In this document: positions 61,063 to 64,000 of the stretch, piece by piece
Layout: each line of letters starts with the position of its first letter
How positions within the stretch are numbered: the stretch's first letter is position 1
From: Nocardia arthritidis
GTDB lineage: Bacteria; Actinomycetota; Actinomycetes; Mycobacteriales; Mycobacteriaceae
Assembly (NCBI RefSeq): GCF_011801145.1
Contig: NZ_CP046172.1
Coordinates: forward strand, 2,108,001 to 2,172,000
Length of the DNA: 64,000 nucleotides
Direction: 5' to 3'
Made by a program: the position numbers and the translations under genes
The notes under the pieces: model-generated
The model's input: only the letters and a program-made list of their open reading frames with translations
Databases searched by the model: none
What the model was told of the DNA's origin: nothing

Positions 61063-61233
61063 ATGAGTACCCCACTGCCGCCGGATTACTGCGCTGACCT
61101 TCCTAACGGTAACCACGAATACCCCGGCGATCCCAGCCAGTTCGTCAAATGCGCCAACGGTTATGCGTATACGTACGACTGCCCCGAAGGTACCCACTAC
61201 GACCCAGACTCCCGGGAGTGTGTGCCCAACTAG
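61063..61233 (+). CDS. 56-residue CBM14/peritrophin-A-like chitin-binding protein
   Basis: A mini-protein consisting of one chitin-binding type-2 domain: CADLPNGNHEYPGDPSQFVKC then YTYDCPEGTHYDPDSRECVPN. Cys10, Cys30, Cys40 and Cys53 fit the domain's spacing (C...FVKC...DCP.GT.YD...C). There is no signal peptide, odd for a disulfide domain. An in-frame TTG at 61009 would add 18 residues without creating one. Codons are less GC-rich than neighbours, which hints at transfer. Confidence 0.72.
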   Translation: MSTPLPPDYCADLPNGNHEYPGDPSQFVKCANGYAYTYDCPEGTHYDPDSRECVPN

Positions 61234-61716
61234 GAGCAACGCAGGCCAATTACCCTGCTGACCTAAGTTGTGGGGCATGTCGGCGGCCAACGCGCGGTAA
61301 TGCCGCATATCGGTCGTTCGATAACGCGGCATCCGCCAATCAGCAGCGCGATAACCCGTTCCACTTCTGCGGAGCTGCCAGTGGTCCTACGACTGGCAAC
61401 GTGGTGGTCCCTCGGCGGTGGTACACGACACCACGCAGGGCTGTTGCCTGCGGAATCTCACGCCGGTGGCCAACTGGCCAAGTCGTGGCCAATCATTCTG
61501 AGATTTGGCCACGACTTCTGGGACCCTACAACACAGTGTAGGGTCCGGAAAGTCATGGCATCTCACGACGCTGTGACCTGCGGCTTTTATCTAGTCTCAA
61601 AACGCCGTCATCGGCCTCCAGTCTCAAAACGGTGGCATTTCTTCATCGTTCGACTGTCACCGCCAGAGCTTGGAATGCTGTGACCTGCGAAGTCTCAGCG
61701 ATCCGACAAGCTGCCG
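61234..61716. other. Structured intergenic region
   Basis: 483 bp with no gene, dense in inverted repeats; see the repeat entries at 61381 and 61437. Confidence 0.6.
61381..61411 (+). repeat. 31-bp inverted repeat, right copy
   Basis: 29 of 31 bases match the complement of 58306-58336. Confidence 0.7.
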
Positions 61717-61775
61717 TCACTCATTTTGAGATTCCGCCACGAGTTTCCGGACCCTACACACAGCTGGCTTTGTCT
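61437..61775 (-). repeat. Structured repeat units, copies 2 and 3
   Basis: On the minus strand two units share GTAGGGTCC, a TCGTGGC block, AATCTCA, a variable segment, TGAGA[CT]T and CGCAGG[TC][CA]ACAGC. The left unit holds a perfect 12-bp stem (61481-61492/61505-61516) and a perfect 10-bp stem (61521-61530/61537-61546). Between the units CGTTTTGAGACT occurs twice. The right unit runs into the 3' end of the DUF397 gene. Confidence 0.65.
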
Positions 61776-62106
61776 CAGCGGCGAAATCAAACTCGCCGTC
61801 CGCGGCTCCCGCCAGAAACGCCCGCCACTCGACGGGGTTGAATCGTAGCTGCACGGTTCCTGCCGACACAACCGTGTCATCTCGGTCGGTCGTGATCAGA
61901 GCAACACCGTTGCGACTGCCGTCGTTCCTGAGGGCCTCTTCGACAAAGCTCGACCACTGCGCTGCTTCGAAGACGATGGTGCCGTGATCGTGGTACTTGG
62001 CGTGACGCACATATACGGTGTCATGCGCAGGAGCGACATCGACGCAGCCTTCCCCGTTCCCGCTGTAGCTGGACGTCCGCCATGCAAGGCGGTCTGCGGT
62101 GCTCAT
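61717..62106 (-). CDS. DUF397-domain protein
   Basis: A 129-residue DUF397 protein. The family core is LAWRTSSYSGNGEGCVDVAPAHDTVYVRHAK near the start and FNPVEWRAFLAGAADGEFD near the usual end. ATG 62106 has a GGGAG site. It lies ten bases after the XRE/DUF5753 gene, the standard pair in actinobacteria (WhiJ-like systems), where the small protein may counteract its regulator. About 20 extra residues after GEFD are read from the structured repeat that begins there. Confidence 0.9.
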   Translation of the reverse strand: MSTADRLAWRTSSYSGNGEGCVDVAPAHDTVYVRHAKYHDHGTIVFEAAQWSSFVEEALRNDGSRNGVALITTDRDDTVVSAGTVQLRFNPVEWRAFLAGAADGEFDFAAETKPAVCRVRKLVAESQNE

Positions 62107-62116
62107 CGCTTGCTCC

Positions 62117-62986
62117 CTATTTCCCAAGTTTCGCCAGCCGACTCTTGATTGCATCGACGGAGTCGGGCTCGGACAGTGCGGCTGCGCACATCCGATCGAT
62201 TGCCATCTTATACAACTCGACCTGGTCCTCTTCCTGTACGTAAAGGGCTCCAGCCGGATACTCGATGTAACCGATGCTGCGGGCGGATTCGAAATTCAAC
62301 ACGATGAAGTCGCCGTCCAGGCCATCGTGTACCGCAACGGTTATCGGCATGACGTGCAGCTCGACATTGGGCAGTTTGGTCAGCTTGAGCAGGTGTTTCA
62401 GCTGAGGACCCATAACCTCCGGCCCGCCTGCAGCTCGGTCGAGCACGTACTCTTCGATAATTACGCGCAGGTGCAACGGATGTTCGCCAGTGAGACGCTG
62501 ACGCGCCATGCGTGCGCGAACCACCTGTGATGCGTCGGCGGGGGCGACCCGCAAATGACCTTCCAGAAGGGCTGCGGCGTACTCGGGTGTTTGCAGCTGT
62601 CCGGGCAGATGCAGTGACGTGTAGCAGAACTGGCTCTCGGCCAAGCCTTCCAGACCAACGAACGTCTTGAACCAGTTGGGAAAGGCCGGACTGAAGGGCG
62701 CCCACCACGTAGTCTGATCTGCTTGCGCCGCGAGGGCCGAGATCCGTTCGACGTGAATGCGATCGGCTCCGTACGCCTCCAGCAGCACTGCGACCTCGCT
62801 CGGCTGCTGCATAGTCTTGCCCGTCTCGAGGTAGTTGATCTTGGTGGCTGTGCAGTCGATTCGCTCGCCAGCCTGCTTTTGCGACATACGTGCGCGTTCA
62901 CGTGCATCTTTGAGTTCCCGGCCGATCAGGAACCGGAGAGCGTTGGGATCGGCACGCCTGCCCGCCTCAGTCAATTCGACCTCCAT
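62117..62986 (-). CDS. XRE-family regulator with DUF5753 domain
   Basis: A 289-residue regulator. The helix-turn-helix is LKDARERARMSQKQAGERIDCTATKINYLETGKTMQQPSEVAVLLEAYG. The DUF5753 domain follows (FVGLEGLAESQFCYTSLHLPGQLQTPEYAAALL, VIIEEYVLDRAAGGPEVMGPQLKHLL, VMPITVAVHDGLDGDFIVLNF). ATG 62986 is preferred; the open frame extends to 63049. It forms an operon with the DUF397 gene. Such pairs influence development and secondary metabolism in streptomycetes. Confidence 0.92.
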   Translation of the reverse strand: MEVELTEAGRRADPNALRFLIGRELKDARERARMSQKQAGERIDCTATKINYLETGKTMQQPSEVAVLLEAYGADRIHVERISALAAQADQTTWWAPFSPAFPNWFKTFVGLEGLAESQFCYTSLHLPGQLQTPEYAAALLEGHLRVAPADASQVVRARMARQRLTGEHPLHLRVIIEEYVLDRAAGGPEVMGPQLKHLLKLTKLPNVELHVMPITVAVHDGLDGDFIVLNFESARSIGYIEYPAGALYVQEEDQVELYKMAIDRMCAAALSEPDSVDAIKSRLAKLGK

Positions 62987-63189
62987 GTCTACGTCAGCTG
63001 TTAGCACGATAACGCGACGCAGCGAGCATTCGATCGTGCGTATTGCCACATGTAAATTTACATAGTAACCTACAGCGCACTATGTGATTCAGATTACACA
63101 AAGGTGTACCAAGCCCTGGTCGTTGGGGGTGCGTGCATCGAACAACGGACCCCGCCCACGGGTTGCGGTGCCGAGCTTTGGAGGGATCG

Positions 63190-63315
63190 ATGAGCATGTC
63201 GGTACGTCTGATCGGATCGTTGATCGTTGGCCACGGCATGCAGCAGTTGGCCTACACGGTTGCCGCTGTGCAACTCGGGACCGAATTCGGCTCCGCCGGG
63301 GGTGTGTTGTGGTGA
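63190..63315 (+). CDS. Small hydrophobic peptide upstream of hypothetical gene
   Basis: 41 codons from ATG 63190 (GGAGGGATCG site): MSMSVRLIGSLIVGHG then MQQLAYTVAAVQLGTEFG. Its stop overlaps the next start (GTGA), suggesting translational coupling. It could be a leader peptide or small membrane-associated protein. No family is known. Confidence 0.5.
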   Translation: MSMSVRLIGSLIVGHGMQQLAYTVAAVQLGTEFGSAGGVLW

Positions 63316-63680
63316 CCGAACGGGTCCTCGGCGTGGTGTGTGCGGATCGGTGCGGGACGCTGCAGCCCAGGATGTTTGCCGATCAGATCGCAGAGTGGGC
63401 CGACGATCCTGAACGCGACGTCGAGTTGATTGATGTGGTTGTCGTCGAGTCGGAGGCCGAGTTCCCGCGGTTGTTCGCCTCGCTTGCGCCAGCCGGAGTT
63501 TCGGTAGTAGTGGTCCCCGCGCTGTGGCATGTGTACGGCTGGATGGGGACCATCCGGGTCGACGCTGATCTGTGGACCCTGCAACCGCAGGAGTGTTGCT
63601 GGCCACGGAAGCCTCTGCCACCCCCAACTCCACCGGCCCGGAATTGGGACCTGTCGTCAGGGCGGCGGTGGCCGCGGTGA
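63312..63680 (+). CDS. Hypothetical protein
   Basis: 122 residues from GTG 63312: VLGVVCADRCGTLQPRMFADQIAEWADDPERDVELIDVVVVESEAEFPRLFASLAPAGVSVVVVPALWHVYGW. The alternating strands and helices, with charged ends, recall the N-terminal nucleotide-like fold of serine resolvases, but no catalytic serine is seen. The tail is Pro/Arg-rich. Function unknown. Confidence 0.6.
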   Translation: MTERVLGVVCADRCGTLQPRMFADQIAEWADDPERDVELIDVVVVESEAEFPRLFASLAPAGVSVVVVPALWHVYGWMGTIRVDADLWTLQPQECCWPRKPLPPPTPPARNWDLSSGRRWPR

Positions 63681-63834
63681 CCACCGGGGTCGCCGTGGGC
63701 GACGGGCCTACTAGGGGGTGATGACGGCATCTGAGCATCTACGGGCGACTGCCCCGATCCGGCGTGGTCGCCGCACAGGGTCTCGGCATCCATGTGTACG
63801 TGCCGGGCATTCAGGCAAGGGAGTTGTTCGTGTC

Positions 63835-64000
63835 ATGTTTGAGCATCATCGAAATCGTGATCCGAACGCGGTGAACGATTGCGGCACTGGGCCACTCATC
63901 GGGGGCTCGGTGACGTTGCCGCCGTTGTGTTATGGCTATCTGCGTCTCGATCTTGTTGACGAGGACACGGTGGAGGCGTACGACGCCGCGCTGGCTCGTA
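63835..64000 (+). CDS. Hypothetical protein (3' end outside window)
   Basis: 55 codons visible from ATG 63835: MFEHHRNRDPNAVNDCGTGPLIGG then VTLPPLCYGYLRLDLVDEDTVEAYDAAL. In-frame ATG 63721, behind AGGGGGTG, would add 38 residues. The ending looks like the start of an alpha/beta domain. Not identified. Confidence 0.5.
   Translation, partial: MFEHHRNRDPNAVNDCGTGPLIGGSVTLPPLCYGYLRLDLVDEDTVEAYDAALAR

Noticed and set aside
57560..61775. CRISPR array
   Set aside because: Repeats are few, imperfect and irregularly spaced, with internal hairpins; there are no uniform spacers or cas genes.
63084..63311. Longer N-terminus for the 63312 gene
   Set aside because: The upstream frame crosses the promoter and the 41-codon peptide; the GTGA overlap gives a better start.

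Overview
The window is high-GC actinobacterial DNA, most likely from a Nocardia or close relative. The evidence is GC-rich third codon positions, frequent GTG starts, several secreted lipases and esterases, a DUF3068 protein, three GAF/DUF5593-type proteins, and an adjacent XRE-DUF5753/DUF397 pair. No rRNA, tRNA or CRISPR array was found. The genus is an inference; no marker gene is present.

Bases 1-28,700 look like ordinary chromosome. They hold a partial LysR regulator beside a secreted lipase, an MFS exporter and an ArsB/SLC13-type permease. A four-gene carbohydrate-type ABC importer runs leftward as binding protein, two permeases and ATPase. A PepSY membrane protein sits behind an IdeR/DtxR-like iron box. 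After it come a metallo-beta-lactamase-fold hydrolase divergent from an AraC regulator, a lumazine synthase/thioesterase pair, and an SRPBCC protein divergent from a TetR regulator. A MarR-controlled membrane protein, a TetR-controlled carboxylesterase, another secreted hydrolase with its own TetR, a two-component system and an S37-type protease complete the block. Three divergent regulator/target pairs have clear palindromic operators between them.

Bases 28,700-46,600 are accessory DNA. A 1,128-residue STAND NTPase carries an N-terminal nuclease-like domain and is a candidate anti-phage protein. Beside it, a xis-AbrB-integrase module has its integrase gene split by a roughly 6.9-kb insertion (about 33,631-40,514). 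The insertion carries three tyrosine recombinases and a DUF6262-like protein in an overlapping operon, plus a serine resolvase. It resembles the RIT, GInt and Tn554 classes and lies within the codons of the integrase HxLRH motif. A DUF2130 coiled-coil/nuclease protein and degenerate coding remnants follow.

Bases 46,600-57,500 hold three GAF/DUF5593 paralogues, a zinc-ribbon protein, a methyltransferase antisense to a truncated XRE gene, a DUF3068 protein, and AarF-kinase, GNAT and P450 genes. The AarF and GNAT genes share an almost identical 56-bp leaderless promoter.

Bases 57,500-64,000 hold small hypothetical genes, a single-cysteine thioredoxin, a 56-residue chitin-binding-type (CBM14) protein, frameshifted small genes, and an unusual family of structured intergenic repeats. 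The repeats occur at 57.6 and 61.4-61.8 kb. The XRE/DUF397 pair and a partial gene end the window.
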